Made by a program: the position numbers and the translations under genes | The notes under the pieces: model-generated | The model's database searches: none | The model's input: only the letters and a program-made list of their open reading frames with translations | What the model was told of the DNA's origin: nothing | Shown: positions 44,368 through 53,616 of the stretch, in pieces | Numbering within the stretch: position 1 is the stretch's first letter | Layout of the letters: each line of letters opens with the position of its first letter | From: Bacteroidales bacterium | GTDB taxonomy: Bacteria > Bacteroidota > Bacteroidia > Bacteroidales > VadinHA17 | Direction: 5' to 3' | Assembly: GCA_016709865.1 (NCBI GenBank) | Contig: JADJLX010000001.1 | Location: 62,001 to 126,000 of the forward strand | Length of the DNA: 64,000 nt

Positions 44368-45066
44368 TCACAAAAACACTCTGATAATATAATATATCCC
44401 CACTATCATAAATAAAACCGCAATTACCCTCCTGAACCATTTCTCAAAAATTTTAATCTTATTGTAGATGCCTCCGATCCCTGATACTGTATAAGCCAGC
44501 AACCATGCAAAGAGGATAACCGGAATTCCGGTTGCTATTGCAAACAAAACAGGCAGATATAAACCTGATGAGCTTACTACAGTCATTGGAACCAGCATAC
44601 CAAAATAGAGTACCCCGCTATAAGGACAGAAAGCAAGTGCAAAGACCATTCCGAGAAGTAGAGCATCGATATAACGCCAGGATTTTCTTGTTTCCATCCT
44701 GGATATCAATCCGCTCAATCCGGGAAAGTTGATTCTGATGAAATCAAGCATAAACACTCCGATTATAAGCAGCAATGGCCCCATGATTTTTTCACCGTAC
44801 CTCTGGAAAAACCCTGAAAACTTAAACTGATCTGCCCCAATAAATATTATCAAAGGAATCAAAGTATAAGAAATTGCTCTGCCAAGGGTATAAAACAATC
44901 CATTATAAAACACCCTGTTCCGGTCTTCGAGATCTCTGCTTATAAATCCGATCGCAGTAATATTTGTGGCTAAGGGACATGGACTTATGGCTGTCATTAG
45001 TCCAAGCAAAACAGCTGTCAGCCATGGCATTGAACTGCTATCAAGAAGATTTGTAAGAAATTCCAT
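44368..45066 (-). CDS. arsG: ArsG-like efflux permease (CcdA/DsbD fold)
   Basis: The 232-aa protein of six membrane helices has the pairs S-P-C-P-L-A-T-N-I and F-C-P-Y-S-G-V-L-Y-F-G. These are typical of CcdA-like proteins renamed ArsG when linked to arsE and arsF. ArsEFG of Shewanella reduces nitroaromatic arsenicals and exports the amino forms. It begins 4 bp after arsF, so they are translated together. Confidence 0.8.
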   Translation of the reverse strand: MEFLTNLLDSSSMPWLTAVLLGLMTAISPCPLATNITAIGFISRDLEDRNRVFYNGLFYTLGRAISYTLIPLIIFIGADQFKFSGFFQRYGEKIMGPLLLIIGVFMLDFIRINFPGLSGLISRMETRKSWRYIDALLLGMVFALAFCPYSGVLYFGMLVPMTVVSSSGLYLPVLFAIATGIPVILFAWLLAYTVSGIGGIYNKIKIFEKWFRRVIAVLFMIVGIYYIIRVFL

Positions 45067-45070
45067 GTAC

Positions 45071-45493
45071 CTACTTAATCAAAGGATCTACTTTCTCTTT
45101 AATTACGTCTCTGAATTTATCTGGTTTTGCAACAGCATAAAGAAAACCTTCGTTTGTAATATTTATCTTTTGATCCCCTTTAACTATGAGCAGAGTCTGA
45201 CTGTTAACACCGAGTCTTTCACCGGTTGCTTTTCCGGCAGGCTCTTCAATATTCAATGCTGTAAAACTGATCTTACCGGCTTTAAACTGTTCCGGATAAA
45301 GCATTTCGACATTTCTTCTGGCTTCAGCTTCAATGGTTTTGCAGGTTACACAACGCGTGGTCATGTGAAAATAATAAACTTCCACATCGTTTCCGGCTGC
45401 AGTAACTATCTGTTGTTTTTTATCTGTCTGTGCATTACATGAAACTCCCGATAAAAGCAACAATAGAATTCCTCCAATAAATAAGTTTTTCAT
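45071..45493 (-). CDS. arsF: ArsF-like redox protein
   Basis: The 140-aa protein has a signal or lipoprotein start (L-L-L-L-S-G-V-S-C-N-A) and a thioredoxin-like body with C-V-T-C. Y-F-H-M-T-T-R-C-V-T-C fits the ArsF family, annotated as a subunit of nitrophenyl nitroreductase. The lipobox Cys near residue 19 suggests membrane anchoring. It lies between arsE and arsG. Confidence 0.75.
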   Translation of the reverse strand: MKNLFIGGILLLLLSGVSCNAQTDKKQQIVTAAGNDVEVYYFHMTTRCVTCKTIEAEARRNVEMLYPEQFKAGKISFTALNIEEPAGKATGERLGVNSQTLLIVKGDQKINITNEGFLYAVAKPDKFRDVIKEKVDPLIK

Positions 45494-45516
45494 TTGATCA
45501 AAAGATTTAAGTACCG

Positions 45517-45774
45517 TTATTTAATTAACAATTGTTTTATCTCATCAGCTGAAGGGATACGTCCCTTCAAAACGACTTTTCCGTCAACAACTAGCGCAGG
45601 TGTTGTCATGATGTTGTATTTCATTATTTCCATGATATCCTCAACCTTTGTTATCGTAGCATCAATAGCATTCTTACTTACCACATCCCGTGTCAGTTGC
45701 TCCAGTGTTTTGCATTTAGTACACCCGGTGCCCAAAATTTTTATTTCCATTTCTGTATTTTTATTTTTTTGCAT
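45517..45774 (-). CDS. arsE: ArsE-like thioredoxin-family protein
   Basis: The 85-aa redox-active disulfide protein of the TM0996/MTH895 type has active site G-C-T-K-C-K-T and the cis-Pro T-T-P-A-L-V-V-D-G-K-V. It probably serves as electron donor for ArsC or the ArsF reductase. The ATG at 45750 is an alternative start that would drop eight charged residues. It is the first gene after arsR (14-bp gap). Confidence 0.8.
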   Translation of the reverse strand: MQKNKNTEMEIKILGTGCTKCKTLEQLTRDVVSKNAIDATITKVEDIMEIMKYNIMTTPALVVDGKVVLKGRIPSADEIKQLLIK

Positions 45775-45788
45775 CCAATTGTCCTGAA

Positions 45789-46091
45789 TTATCTGTTGAA
45801 GAACTGACCAAACATCTCTCTTGCATCAGCCCAGTTTTCCTTGTTGATACAATACTTTATATATGGCGGATTTATTTCACCCTGTATCAGTCCGGCATTT
45901 TTTAACTCTTTAAGATGCTGTGACAGAGTCGATCTGGCTATAGGCAATTCCTCAACCATGTCACTGCTGTAACAGCACTTGTCAGTATTCTTCACAAGAA
46001 ATTCCATGATAAATACCCTGGCGGGATGACCTAAAGCTTTTGAATACCTTGCCAGCCTCTCCTGCTTTTCAGTATATACTTTCACTTTCAT
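45789..46091 (-). CDS. arsR: ArsR-family arsenic-responsive repressor
   Basis: The 100-aa winged-helix protein has the ArsR pattern Y-S-K-A-L-G-H-P-A-R-V-F-I-M-E-F-L, R-S-T-L-S-Q-H-L-K-E-L and a Cys pair, Cys39-Cys40, at the start of the DNA-binding helix, plus Cys81. These are likely As(III) ligands. It is the first gene of the operon. Its own promoter has an inverted repeat just after the -7 box, so it should repress the whole ars-hgc cluster until metalloid binds. Confidence 0.93.
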   Translation of the reverse strand: MKVKVYTEKQERLARYSKALGHPARVFIMEFLVKNTDKCCYSSDMVEELPIARSTLSQHLKELKNAGLIQGEINPPYIKYCINKENWADAREMFGQFFNR

Positions 46092-46097
46092 TTTGTA

Positions 46098-46115
46098 TTT
46101 CGTCTAATTACGAAA
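46098..46115 (-). promoter_or_regulatory. ArsR operator
   Basis: A perfect inverted repeat TTTCGT-N6-ACGAAA lies between the -7 box (46116-46123) and the arsR ATG (46091), over the expected transcription start. Blocking here would shut off the operon. Confidence 0.6.
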
Positions 46116-46123
46116 CAAAAATA
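46116..46123 (-). promoter_or_regulatory. -7 box of ars-hgc operon
   Basis: The minus strand reads TATTTTTG, an exact TAnnTTTG match directly adjacent to the ArsR operator. Confidence 0.55.
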
Positions 46124-46162
46124 AACAATAAGAATTGAAAGTCGCACAGTTTCAGGAAAATT

Positions 46163-46855
46163 TTAGAGAACAGAAGATAATTCTTTGATGTATTTTGAGA
46201 TATACAGCTGCTTCTGTTTTGATTTATATTGCATTATAAACCTTGGATGTTCGAGGGGTACTATTTTGCCAAAGTACTTTTTCTCATTATTAAGTTCATG
46301 GATGAATTTATAATTTTTACCCGTACCCAGGCAAAAACAGACATCCCGGATTATACCGAAATTCAGTTGCTTTTCAATCGATTCAATCATAAAATCATAT
46401 ACGGCATCAGTCAGTTCCCTGCTGTCGTAATAGTTATAATTTAGCTCGTTGCCATTCTTACCGGTTGATGTAAATCCAAGGGGAGATACAGAGCTTATAT
46501 AAAAATTTCCATAGAATCTTTCAGTTCCACCGAACGCCTCTATCATCTCATAAACAAATACCGAGGATGTCTCAAAAGTCTGAACTCCGGCTATTGATAA
46601 TCCGCACTTTTCGATAAGTCTTTTAGTATCTGTAAATGGAATTCCGGTAACCCCGGCACCATGTCGTCCGGGATTGATTCCCAGAATGAGATGCCTCAGA
46701 TTATGATCATTATAAAATTTGTGATAAAATTGTGCTGTAACAGGTAAGATTTCCGGATTCTCCCTGAAAGGATTCATTATTGATATTCCGTCAGGCAGGG
46801 TGCCTGAGTAACCTACTTCTTTATAGAATGAAATGATCTTCTCTGCAAATGTCAT
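46163..46855 (-). CDS. Uracil-DNA glycosylase superfamily protein (SMUG2-like)
   Basis: A protein of about 230 aa from the ATG at 46855; a GTG at 46870 is the alternative. The UDG-like active-site block L-I-L-G-I-N-P-G-R-H-G-A-G and a C-terminal E-H-P-R-F block are present. This suits SMUG-type base excision of uracil or damaged pyrimidines. It follows the Fib_succ_major gene at once on the same strand. Confidence 0.8.
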   Translation of the reverse strand: MTFAEKIISFYKEVGYSGTLPDGISIMNPFRENPEILPVTAQFYHKFYNDHNLRHLILGINPGRHGAGVTGIPFTDTKRLIEKCGLSIAGVQTFETSSVFVYEMIEAFGGTERFYGNFYISSVSPLGFTSTGKNGNELNYNYYDSRELTDAVYDFMIESIEKQLNFGIIRDVCFCLGTGKNYKFIHELNNEKKYFGKIVPLEHPRFIMQYKSKQKQLYISKYIKELSSVL

Positions 46856-46856
46856 C

Positions 46857-47429
46857 TCAGTTCTTAACACACCTTACTGAATACCTGTTGATCTTTTCAG
46901 TACCGTGTATGTCCTCTGCATCCTCTTTTCTGGATATATCAATTACAGCCTTGTCTTCAATAATGAGGTAACTGAAATATTCTGCATTATATGTTCCATA
47001 TTCTGTTGATGTCCAATAATACCCGCTCTCATCCATTTCTGAAAAAACACCTTCAAAATCCTGCATCCCACCCAGCTGAATATTAAATGCGTCAGGATCC
47101 GATCCGTTTTTGCCCCATGATTCCTTATGTTCAAAATGGTTGAAAAGAGTCAGGTATTCATGTCCTGTCGGAAGATGCCATCCATCAGGACAAGCTTTTA
47201 TTGCAGCCTTCCATTCATATAGTACTCCGTATCCGGGGCTGTTATTAGAGTCGTTATCAAAATATACGCCATCAAGGGATTTGAATCTGAGATTTTCTGC
47301 CATCCATGTAATACCATCGAAAGTTACCGTCCGGTAGACATTTCCATCCCTCTTATCTGTAAATTTCTCCTGTGCCGATAAAGCTGAAAAGACTATTGAC
47401 AAACCAAATAACAATAAGATCTTTTTCAT
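46857..47429 (-). CDS. Exported Fib_succ_major domain protein
   Basis: The 190-aa protein has a signal peptide (I-L-L-L-F-G-L-S-I-V-F-S-A-L-S-A). It carries the fibrobacter-major-paralogous domain: R-D-G-N-V-Y-R-T-V, W-M-A-E-N-L-R, C-P-D-G-W-H-L-P-T and an end at Y-S-V-R-C-V-K. The family is a C-type-lectin-like secreted domain of unknown ligand, common in Bacteroidota. It has its own -7 box (TAATTTTG, minus strand near 47510-47518). Confidence 0.85.
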   Translation of the reverse strand: MKKILLLFGLSIVFSALSAQEKFTDKRDGNVYRTVTFDGITWMAENLRFKSLDGVYFDNDSNNSPGYGVLYEWKAAIKACPDGWHLPTGHEYLTLFNHFEHKESWGKNGSDPDAFNIQLGGMQDFEGVFSEMDESGYYWTSTEYGTYNAEYFSYLIIEDKAVIDISRKEDAEDIHGTEKINRYSVRCVKN

Positions 47430-47568
47430 ATCATTTAATTTTTTCAGATAACATTATCCCGAAACAACAAACCAATTAAGCAAAATTCGTACCATATGAA
47501 TTTATCTTTGCAAAATTATATCATGCAATAATATAAAACAGTTGATAAGTTAAAATGTTATAAACATT

Positions 47569-47647
47569 GCCAGGCAATAGGCAGTAGGCAGCTGGCGTCA
47601 AGCGGCAGTTCGACTGCACGACAGCAGGACCGCACGACTGCACGACA
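47569..47647. repeat. GGCAGTAGGCAG / CTGCACGAC word array
   Basis: Short words GCAATAGGCAGTAGGCAGCTGG and CGACTGCACGACAGC, then CGCACGACTGCACGAC, lie between two divergent genes. It is GC-richer than the surroundings. Coding potential is not seen. Confidence 0.55.
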
Positions 47648-47681
47648 ATTGACTTTTTATTAGTAATTTAAGTTTTATAAT

Positions 47682-47689
47682 TATCTTTG
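47682..47689 (+). promoter_or_regulatory. -7 box of dCMP deaminase gene
   Basis: TATCTTTG, an exact -7 match about 35 bp before the ATG at 47724. Confidence 0.5.
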
Positions 47690-47723
47690 TTCGCTTTTAT
47701 AATATGTGTAATTTTCAGGGTAA

Positions 47724-48194
47724 ATGCCAAAAAAGGATTTAATAAGACCATATGGCGATAAGCAGAAAGTTTTCGACAGACGCTATCTTGAAATGGCGCT
47801 GATATGGGCTCAGAACTCATATTGCAAAAGGAGACAGGTTGGTGCTCTTATTGTAAAAGGCAAAATGATTATTTCAGACGGGTATAATGGAACACCTTCA
47901 GGTTTTGAGAATGTTTGCGAGGACGAAAACAACATCACTAAACCATATGTTTTGCATGCTGAGGCTAATGCAATAACAAAAGTTGCCAAGTCAAATAATT
48001 CCAGTGAAGACTCTACTCTTTATGTAACAACATCTCCCTGTATGGAGTGTTCCAAACTTATCATCCAGTCGGGAATAAAACGCGTAGTGTTTTGTAACCG
48101 TTACCGTATAACAGACGGACTTGATCTCCTGAAACGGGCCGGTATTGAACTAGTATTTATTGATCCCGAAAAAGAAATCTATGAACTACAATAA
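47724..48194 (+). CDS. dCMP/cytidine deaminase family protein
   Basis: The 156-aa zinc deaminase has the H-A-E-A-N-A-I catalytic motif and P-C-M-E-C zinc ligands, and the N-terminal R-R-Q-V-G-A-L-I-V segment. The length and Y-N-G-T-P-S-G-F loop fit dCMP deaminase (ComEB-type), which makes dUMP for thymidylate synthesis. The last 14 bp overlap the start of the protease gene. Confidence 0.9.
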   Translation: MPKKDLIRPYGDKQKVFDRRYLEMALIWAQNSYCKRRQVGALIVKGKMIISDGYNGTPSGFENVCEDENNITKPYVLHAEANAITKVAKSNNSSEDSTLYVTTSPCMECSKLIIQSGIKRVVFCNRYRITDGLDLLKRAGIELVFIDPEKEIYELQ

Positions 48195-49779
48195 CTCAAC
48201 AAAAAGTGTTATTCTGCCTTTATTACTGGGGATATCGCTTGCCATTGGCGTATTAATCGGAAGATATCTTCCGGGCGAGGATCAACAGCCAAAAAATTCG
48301 AATATCAGGTCAAGAAATGACAAGCTGAACAGCATTCTCAATATTGTTGAGTCGAACTATGTTGACTCTGTGAACAGAGTTGACTTAATCGAAACTGCTA
48401 TCCCTGCAATCCTGAAAAAGCTTGATCCCCATTCAATCTATATACCTGCAAAAGACCTTGCCAGAGCCAATGAACCGCTTCAGGGAAACTTCGATGGGAT
48501 AGGCATCTCCTTCAACATGCTCACCGACACTATTCTAGTAATAAGCACAATACCAGGCGGTCCATCTGAAAAACTCGGACTACAGGCTGGCGATAAGATT
48601 CTTTATGTGAATGACTCACTTGTTGCCGGGAAAAATATAAGCGATGAAAAAGTAATGAGTCTTCTGAAAGGGCCCAGAGGAACCGTTGTCAGAATAAAAA
48701 TACTCAGAAACGGTCATAAGGAGTTACTACCCTTCGAGATTACCCGCGATAAGATCCCGATGTACAGCGTCGATGTTGATTATATGATTACCAACACAAT
48801 TGGTTATCTGAGGATCAACACTTTCGCCATGACAACCTTTGATGAATTCATGAAAGGCTTGCGCGACCTTAAGAGCATGGGAATGACCAGTCTGATCCTT
48901 GACCTGAGAGGAAACTCCGGCGGAATAATGGAAGCTGCCATTCAGATTGCCAACCAGTTCCTGAAAAAAGATCAGTTGATTGTTTACACAAAAGGACGTG
49001 CACAGCCAAGAAGTGAAGCCAGGGCAACAGGCAATGGTGAGTTTGAAACAGGTGACCTTGTTATACTCATTGATGAGTGGAGTGCTTCTGCAAGTGAGAT
49101 TCTTGCCGGTGCGGTTCAGGATAATGACCGGGGTACCATAATTGGCCGCCGTTCCTTCGGGAAAGGTCTTGTCCAGGAGCCTGTATCATTCTCCGACGGA
49201 TCAGGAATGCGGCTTACTATCGCACGTTATTATACACCATCAGGAAGATCTATACAAAAGCCTTATTCAGATGGATTTGACAAATACTATGACGATCTGA
49301 ACGAAAGATATTCAAGAGGCGAATTTGAAGTTTCAGACAGTATACATTTTTCAGATTCACTGAAATTTACAACAATCGGGGGCCGCACAGTATATGGGGG
49401 CGGAGGTATCATGCCTGATAAGTTTGTACCAGTAGATACTTCAGGAGTATCCTCATATTTCATGAAGGTGAGATCGCAGATCTACAGGTTTGCCATGAAC
49501 TATACTGAAAAAAACAGGGAGACACTGAAGAAGTATACAGAGGCAGATGAGATGGAAAAATACCTCGACAAACAGGCTCTTCTCGATCAGTTTGTTCAGT
49601 TTGCTGCAAAGAATGGCATAAACAAAGATGCAGCAGGACTTAAAACTTCCGGAGAAATAATCCATACTCAGATAAAAGCCTACATCGCCCGTAATATTCT
49701 GGATAATAAAGGTTTCTATCCAATATGGGAAAGCATAGACACCACTCTGAAATATGCGATTGAGTATTTGAAAAAATAA
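48181..49779 (+). CDS. S41 C-terminal processing peptidase with PDZ domain
   Basis: A 532-aa protein from the ATG at 48181 (overlapping the deaminase end by 14 bp). An N-terminal membrane anchor (P-L-L-L-G-I-S-L-A-I-G-V-L-I-G) is followed by a PDZ domain (G-I-G-I-S-F, L-G-L-Q-A-G-D-K-I). The peptidase domain has the nucleophile Ser in W-S-A-S-A-S-E-I-L-A-G-A and the Lys in F-G-K-G-L-V-Q. It is a CtpA-type periplasmic protease. All catalytic residues are present. Confidence 0.92.
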   Translation: MNYNNSTKSVILPLLLGISLAIGVLIGRYLPGEDQQPKNSNIRSRNDKLNSILNIVESNYVDSVNRVDLIETAIPAILKKLDPHSIYIPAKDLARANEPLQGNFDGIGISFNMLTDTILVISTIPGGPSEKLGLQAGDKILYVNDSLVAGKNISDEKVMSLLKGPRGTVVRIKILRNGHKELLPFEITRDKIPMYSVDVDYMITNTIGYLRINTFAMTTFDEFMKGLRDLKSMGMTSLILDLRGNSGGIMEAAIQIANQFLKKDQLIVYTKGRAQPRSEARATGNGEFETGDLVILIDEWSASASEILAGAVQDNDRGTIIGRRSFGKGLVQEPVSFSDGSGMRLTIARYYTPSGRSIQKPYSDGFDKYYDDLNERYSRGEFEVSDSIHFSDSLKFTTIGGRTVYGGGGIMPDKFVPVDTSGVSSYFMKVRSQIYRFAMNYTEKNRETLKKYTEADEMEKYLDKQALLDQFVQFAAKNGINKDAAGLKTSGEIIHTQIKAYIARNILDNKGFYPIWESIDTTLKYAIEYLKK

Positions 49780-49783
49780 GATG

Positions 49784-49882
49784 TTGCCCCCCTGCCCCCC
49801 TAAAGGGGGGTTCATTTCTGCAACTTATCATCAATCATTAAATGTGGATATTTAGCCCCCCTTTAGGGGGGTTGGGGGGCAA
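49784..49882. repeat. CCCCCCTAAAGGGGGG double-hairpin repeat
   Basis: Two perfect hairpins, C6-TAAA-G6 (49795-49810) and C6-TTTA-G6 (49856-49871), lie between convergent genes. The outer sequences TTGCCCCCCTGCCCCCC and GGGGGGTTGGGGGGCAA also nearly pair. It probably acts as a bidirectional terminator. Confidence 0.7.
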
Positions 49883-49885
49883 AAA

Positions 49886-50677
49886 TCAAGAAAATCTGGT
49901 AACAAATTCACTTAATATTTTTACTGAAAGCCCTTCTTCTTCAATAAATCCCAAATGCCCGGAGTTTTCAAGTACGATCACGGTAGCATTCCCGGGCAAT
50001 TTTACCCTTTTCTGAATAGCTTCAACCGGGATATAGTTGTCCATCGAACCTAAAATCCACAGGCAAGGCACCCTTCCTTCCTCCATAAATGTCAGCCTTG
50101 AGGGTCGCTGTATCATTCCCTGAAGGGCTGCAATAATTCCTTTGCCGGGGATCCCCGATGCAATATCCTTCGACCGCTGAAGAGCCACTGAAAATTTATC
50201 AAGATTTGAAGTCGCAAACATTCTCGTAACATTGTCGGGATACATCAGATGCTTTTTCCCTGCAATTACAATAGCAATCTCACGCATCCTCTTTTCAATA
50301 GCTTCAGGAGTATCCGGTAATGGCTGAGAATGAAACAAACTATATCCAATCAGGTACTCCGGGAAATATTCCAGAAAGGCAAGTGTTACATACCCTCCAA
50401 GCGAATGTCCAACAAGAAACACTTTTTTAAGTCCAAGATTATCAATAAGATCCTTAACAATGGATGCCATCAATTCCATTGTATGTACGTCACCTATAAC
50501 TTCAGAATTTCCATGTCCGGGCAAATCTATTGATATCACCCTGAATTCTGAAGCCAGCTTCTCTCCAAATCCATTCCAAACTTCCGAGGATTCAAGGTAC
50601 CCGTGAAGTAGTACAATCGGAATACCCTTACCTGAATCATTGTAGTTTATTTTATGGTCTTCAAATAAATGAATCAT
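49886..50677 (-). CDS. Alpha/beta-hydrolase
   Basis: The 263-aa protein has the nucleophile elbow G-H-S-L-G-G, oxyanion region L-L-H-G-Y-L-E-S-S, an Asp in W-I-L-G-S-M-D-N, and catalytic His in N-S-G-H-L-G-F-I-E. No signal peptide, so probably cytosolic. It resembles general esterases or peptidases of the family; the substrate is unknown. It ends against the double-hairpin repeat. Confidence 0.9.
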   Translation of the reverse strand: MIHLFEDHKINYNDSGKGIPIVLLHGYLESSEVWNGFGEKLASEFRVISIDLPGHGNSEVIGDVHTMELMASIVKDLIDNLGLKKVFLVGHSLGGYVTLAFLEYFPEYLIGYSLFHSQPLPDTPEAIEKRMREIAIVIAGKKHLMYPDNVTRMFATSNLDKFSVALQRSKDIASGIPGKGIIAALQGMIQRPSRLTFMEEGRVPCLWILGSMDNYIPVEAIQKRVKLPGNATVIVLENSGHLGFIEEEGLSVKILSEFVTRFS

Positions 50678-50720
50678 ACTTTATAATTATTTCCAAATCT
50701 TTTTTTCAATTATTAGTTCT

Positions 50721-50766
50721 CCAGGCACTCTAAGTACTTTAGGCACTCTAGGCACTTTAGTCACTT
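50721..50766. repeat. GGCACTCTA / TTTAGGCACT word array
   Basis: Four near copies of the word GGCACTCTA(A/G) or AGGCACTTTAG, in direct order, in the gap before sdhC. Confidence 0.6.
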
Positions 50767-50842
50767 CCTTCTTGTAAAGATAATTATTGGCGCCGAAGGT
50801 TGTGATAATTAGCATAAAATTGTAATTATGATATAATAAACC

Positions 50843-50850
50843 TAACTTTG
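50843..50850 (+). promoter_or_regulatory. -7 box of the sdh operon
   Basis: TAACTTTG with a TTG -33-like element 20 bp upstream (50820-50822) and the sdhC ATG at 50901. Confidence 0.55.
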
Positions 50851-50900
50851 TTTAACTTCGGCTTTCATCAATAAGAAAATTTACAAACAGCTCACAACCA

Positions 50901-51545
50901 ATGAATAAGATTCTGTTTTCTTCTATTTCGAAAAAATTTGTGATGGCAACTGCCGGACTATTCCTGTTATTGTTCCTGCCAGTTCACCTTCTGATAAATT
51001 TTATGCTTCTTAAAAGCGATCCGGAACCATTTAATAAGGCGGCCCATTTTATGGCAACTTTCCCTCTGGTCAAAGTTTTCGAAATTGTCCTGATTGGCGC
51101 AATAATGATCCATATTACATGGGGGATTATGCTTCAGATACAGAACTGGCTTGCCCGTCCTGTTGGTTATGTAAGTGGCAGCAAGGCAGATACTTCCTTT
51201 TTCTCCAGGTTTATGATATGGACTGGGTCCTCAGTACTGATATTTCTTGTGCTTCACTTCTTTAATTTCTATTTCGTAAAGCTGGGATTAGTCCCCGGAG
51301 ATGCTGAAGATTTTTACTCAATTGCACACAACCTTTTCAAGCTTCCGATGTATAATTATATCTATCTGACATGTTTTACACTGCTGGGTTTTCACCTCTA
51401 TCATGCATTAGGATCAGCTTTCCAGACACTTGGACTAAATCACAGAATCTGGACTCCGGTTGTTAAGGTAATATCTATTATTTATGCAATTCTGCTTCCT
51501 GCAGGTTTCGCATTCATATCAATTTCTTTATGGCTTTTCAGGTAA
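50901..51545 (+). CDS. sdhC: Succinate dehydrogenase/fumarate reductase cytochrome b subunit
   Basis: The 214-aa protein of about five membrane helices has His residues suited to heme b (for example L-P-V-H-L-L-I-N, M-I-H-I-T-W-G and F-H-L-Y-H-A-L-G). It anchors the complex and exchanges electrons with quinone. This single-anchor type is standard in Bacteroidota. It is the first gene of sdhCAB, 25 bp before sdhA. Confidence 0.93.
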   Translation: MNKILFSSISKKFVMATAGLFLLLFLPVHLLINFMLLKSDPEPFNKAAHFMATFPLVKVFEIVLIGAIMIHITWGIMLQIQNWLARPVGYVSGSKADTSFFSRFMIWTGSSVLIFLVLHFFNFYFVKLGLVPGDAEDFYSIAHNLFKLPMYNYIYLTCFTLLGFHLYHALGSAFQTLGLNHRIWTPVVKVISIIYAILLPAGFAFISISLWLFR

Positions 51546-51570
51546 TACAGAAAAGAAAAAATATTAAATC

Positions 51571-53490
51571 ATGGGAAAACTAAATTCTAAGATACCAGAT
51601 GGTCCGCTTGCACAGAAGTGGACAAAATATAAAGCATCGGTAAAACTGGTCAATCCGGCCAACAAGAAAAAGCTTGAGATTATCGTAATTGGTACCGGTC
51701 TGTCAGGTGCTGGTGCTTCATCGGCTCTGGGAGAACTCGGGTACAGCGTAAAAACATTCTGTTATCAGGATTCCCCCCGCCGCGCACACTCAGTCGCCGC
51801 CCAGGGAGGTATCAATGCTGCGAAAAATTACCAGAGCGACGGAGACAGTGTGTACCGTCTTTTCTATGATATGATTAAAGGAGGAGACTTCAGGGCTCGT
51901 GAAGCGAATGTATACCGGGCGGCTGAAGTAAGTAATGAAGTCATTGATCATTACACCGCACTCGGTGTTCCTTTTGCCCGCGATTACGGAGGCACACTCG
52001 ATACCCGGTCATTCGGAGGAGTGCAGGTCTCAAGAACATTCTATTCAAAAGGTCAGACCGGTCAGCAGTGTCTTCTCGGAGCATATTCATCTCTTAACAG
52101 GCAGATAAAAAAAGGTAATGTAACAATGTACCCCCGTCGTGAAATGCTCGACCTTGTACTAATCGACGGTAAAGCACGGGGCATAATTGCAAGAAACCTC
52201 TTAACAGGTGAAATTGAAAGGCATGCTGCTCATGCTGTTGTACTGGCTACAGGTGGTTATGGAACTATATATTATCTCTCTACACTGGCAGTAAATTCCA
52301 ACGCATCTGCAGCATGGAAAGCCCATAAAAAAGGAGCCTTCTTTGCTAATCCTAGTTTTGTCCAGATCCACCCAACTTCCATTCCTCAGTTAAATGAGTT
52401 CCAGTCAAAGCTTACCCTGATGTCGGAATCATTACGTAATGATGGTCGTATATGGGTACCAAAAACAAAAGGGGACAAGCGTAAAGCGAACGAGATCCCG
52501 GAAGATGAAAGAGATTATTATCTCGAACGCAGATATCCTACATTCGGCAACCTTGTGCCACGTGACGTTGCTTCAAGGGCAGCAAAAGAGAGATGCGATG
52601 CCGGATATGGTGTTGGCGAAACCGGACTTGCCGTAAATCTTGATTTCAGGGACGCAATTAAGAAGCAGGGAGTGAAAACAATTGAGAACAAGTATGGCAA
52701 CCTCTTTGAAATGTACAGGAACATTACCGGAATAAATCCATACGAGGAACCAATGCGGATCTATCCGGCCGGTCATTATACAATGGGCGGATTATGGGTC
52801 GACTACGAGCTGATGACAACAATACCCGGATTATATTCAATCGGTGAATCCAATTTCTCTGATCATGGTGCAAACAGACTTGGAGCCAGTTCTCTGATGC
52901 AGGCGTCAGGTGATGGATATTTCATTCTTCCGAATACTATAAGCAACTACCTGTCGAATGAAATAAGCGTGGCAAAAATTTCTACGGATAAACCTGAATT
53001 CGCTGAAGCAGAAAAAGCGGCTGTTGACAGGATCAATAAACTGATATCAATAAAAGGGAAACAATCAGCCGGATCATTTCATAAACGTCTCGGTAAGATT
53101 ATGTGGGATTATTGCGGAATGATAAGGAATGAGGAAGGTCTCAAAAAGGCGCTTGGTCTGATCAACGATCTGAAAGAAGAATTCTATAAAGACCTGAATA
53201 TTCCTTGCCCGGCTAATGAACTCAATATGGAACTCGAAAAAGCAGGACGTGTTGCGGATTATTTCGAACTCGCAGAACTGCTTGTTACAGATGCTCTTAA
53301 CAGACGAGAGTCGTGTGGTGCGCATTTCAGGGAAGAGTTTCAGACACCCGATGGTGAAGCCATGAGAAATGATGACGAGTTTGCATATGTCGCTGCATGG
53401 GAATATGCCGGTGAGGGCAAACAGCCTATCTTACACAAGGAAGAACTGAAGTTTGAAGAAGTTGAAATGAAAGTGAGGAGCTACAAATAA
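51571..53490 (+). CDS. sdhA: Succinate dehydrogenase/fumarate reductase flavoprotein
   Basis: The 639-aa protein has an FAD-binding Rossmann motif, [10 protein letters not shown]. It carries the flavin-linking H-S-V-A-A-Q-G-G region, active-site H-P-T-S-I-P and [12 protein letters not shown], and Y-T-M-G-G-L-W-V. It catalyses succinate/fumarate interconversion in energy metabolism. Full length. Between it and sdhB lies an 80-bp repeat array. Confidence 0.96.
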   Translation: MGKLNSKIPDGPLAQKWTKYKASVKLVNPANKKKLEIIVIGTGLSGAGASSALGELGYSVKTFCYQDSPRRAHSVAAQGGINAAKNYQSDGDSVYRLFYDMIKGGDFRAREANVYRAAEVSNEVIDHYTALGVPFARDYGGTLDTRSFGGVQVSRTFYSKGQTGQQCLLGAYSSLNRQIKKGNVTMYPRREMLDLVLIDGKARGIIARNLLTGEIERHAAHAVVLATGGYGTIYYLSTLAVNSNASAAWKAHKKGAFFANPSFVQIHPTSIPQLNEFQSKLTLMSESLRNDGRIWVPKTKGDKRKANEIPEDERDYYLERRYPTFGNLVPRDVASRAAKERCDAGYGVGETGLAVNLDFRDAIKKQGVKTIENKYGNLFEMYRNITGINPYEEPMRIYPAGHYTMGGLWVDYELMTTIPGLYSIGESNFSDHGANRLGASSLMQASGDGYFILPNTISNYLSNEISVAKISTDKPEFAEAEKAAVDRINKLISIKGKQSAGSFHKRLGKIMWDYCGMIRNEEGLKKALGLINDLKEEFYKDLNIPCPANELNMELEKAGRVADYFELAELLVTDALNRRESCGAHFREEFQTPDGEAMRNDDEFAYVAAWEYAGEGKQPILHKEELKFEEVEMKVRSYK

Positions 53491-53567
53491 GGGTGCGGGG
53501 TGCGGGGTACGGGGTGCGGGGCTAAAAAGATTAAAATTTCTTCCCCATACCTCGTACCTCGTACCTC
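53491..53567. repeat. GGGTGCGGGGTACGGGG inverted word array inside sdh operon
   Basis: GGGTGCGGGGTGCGGGGTAC and GGGGTGCGGGGC are followed, after an AT-rich loop, by CCCCATACCTCGTACCTCG then TACCTC. The two arms are roughly complementary and could form a hairpin between sdhA and sdhB. Confidence 0.65.
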
Positions 53568-53616
53568 TGACCAAATAATTTATCGAAAATAATATTATTC
53601 TAATAATAGAAAGCAT

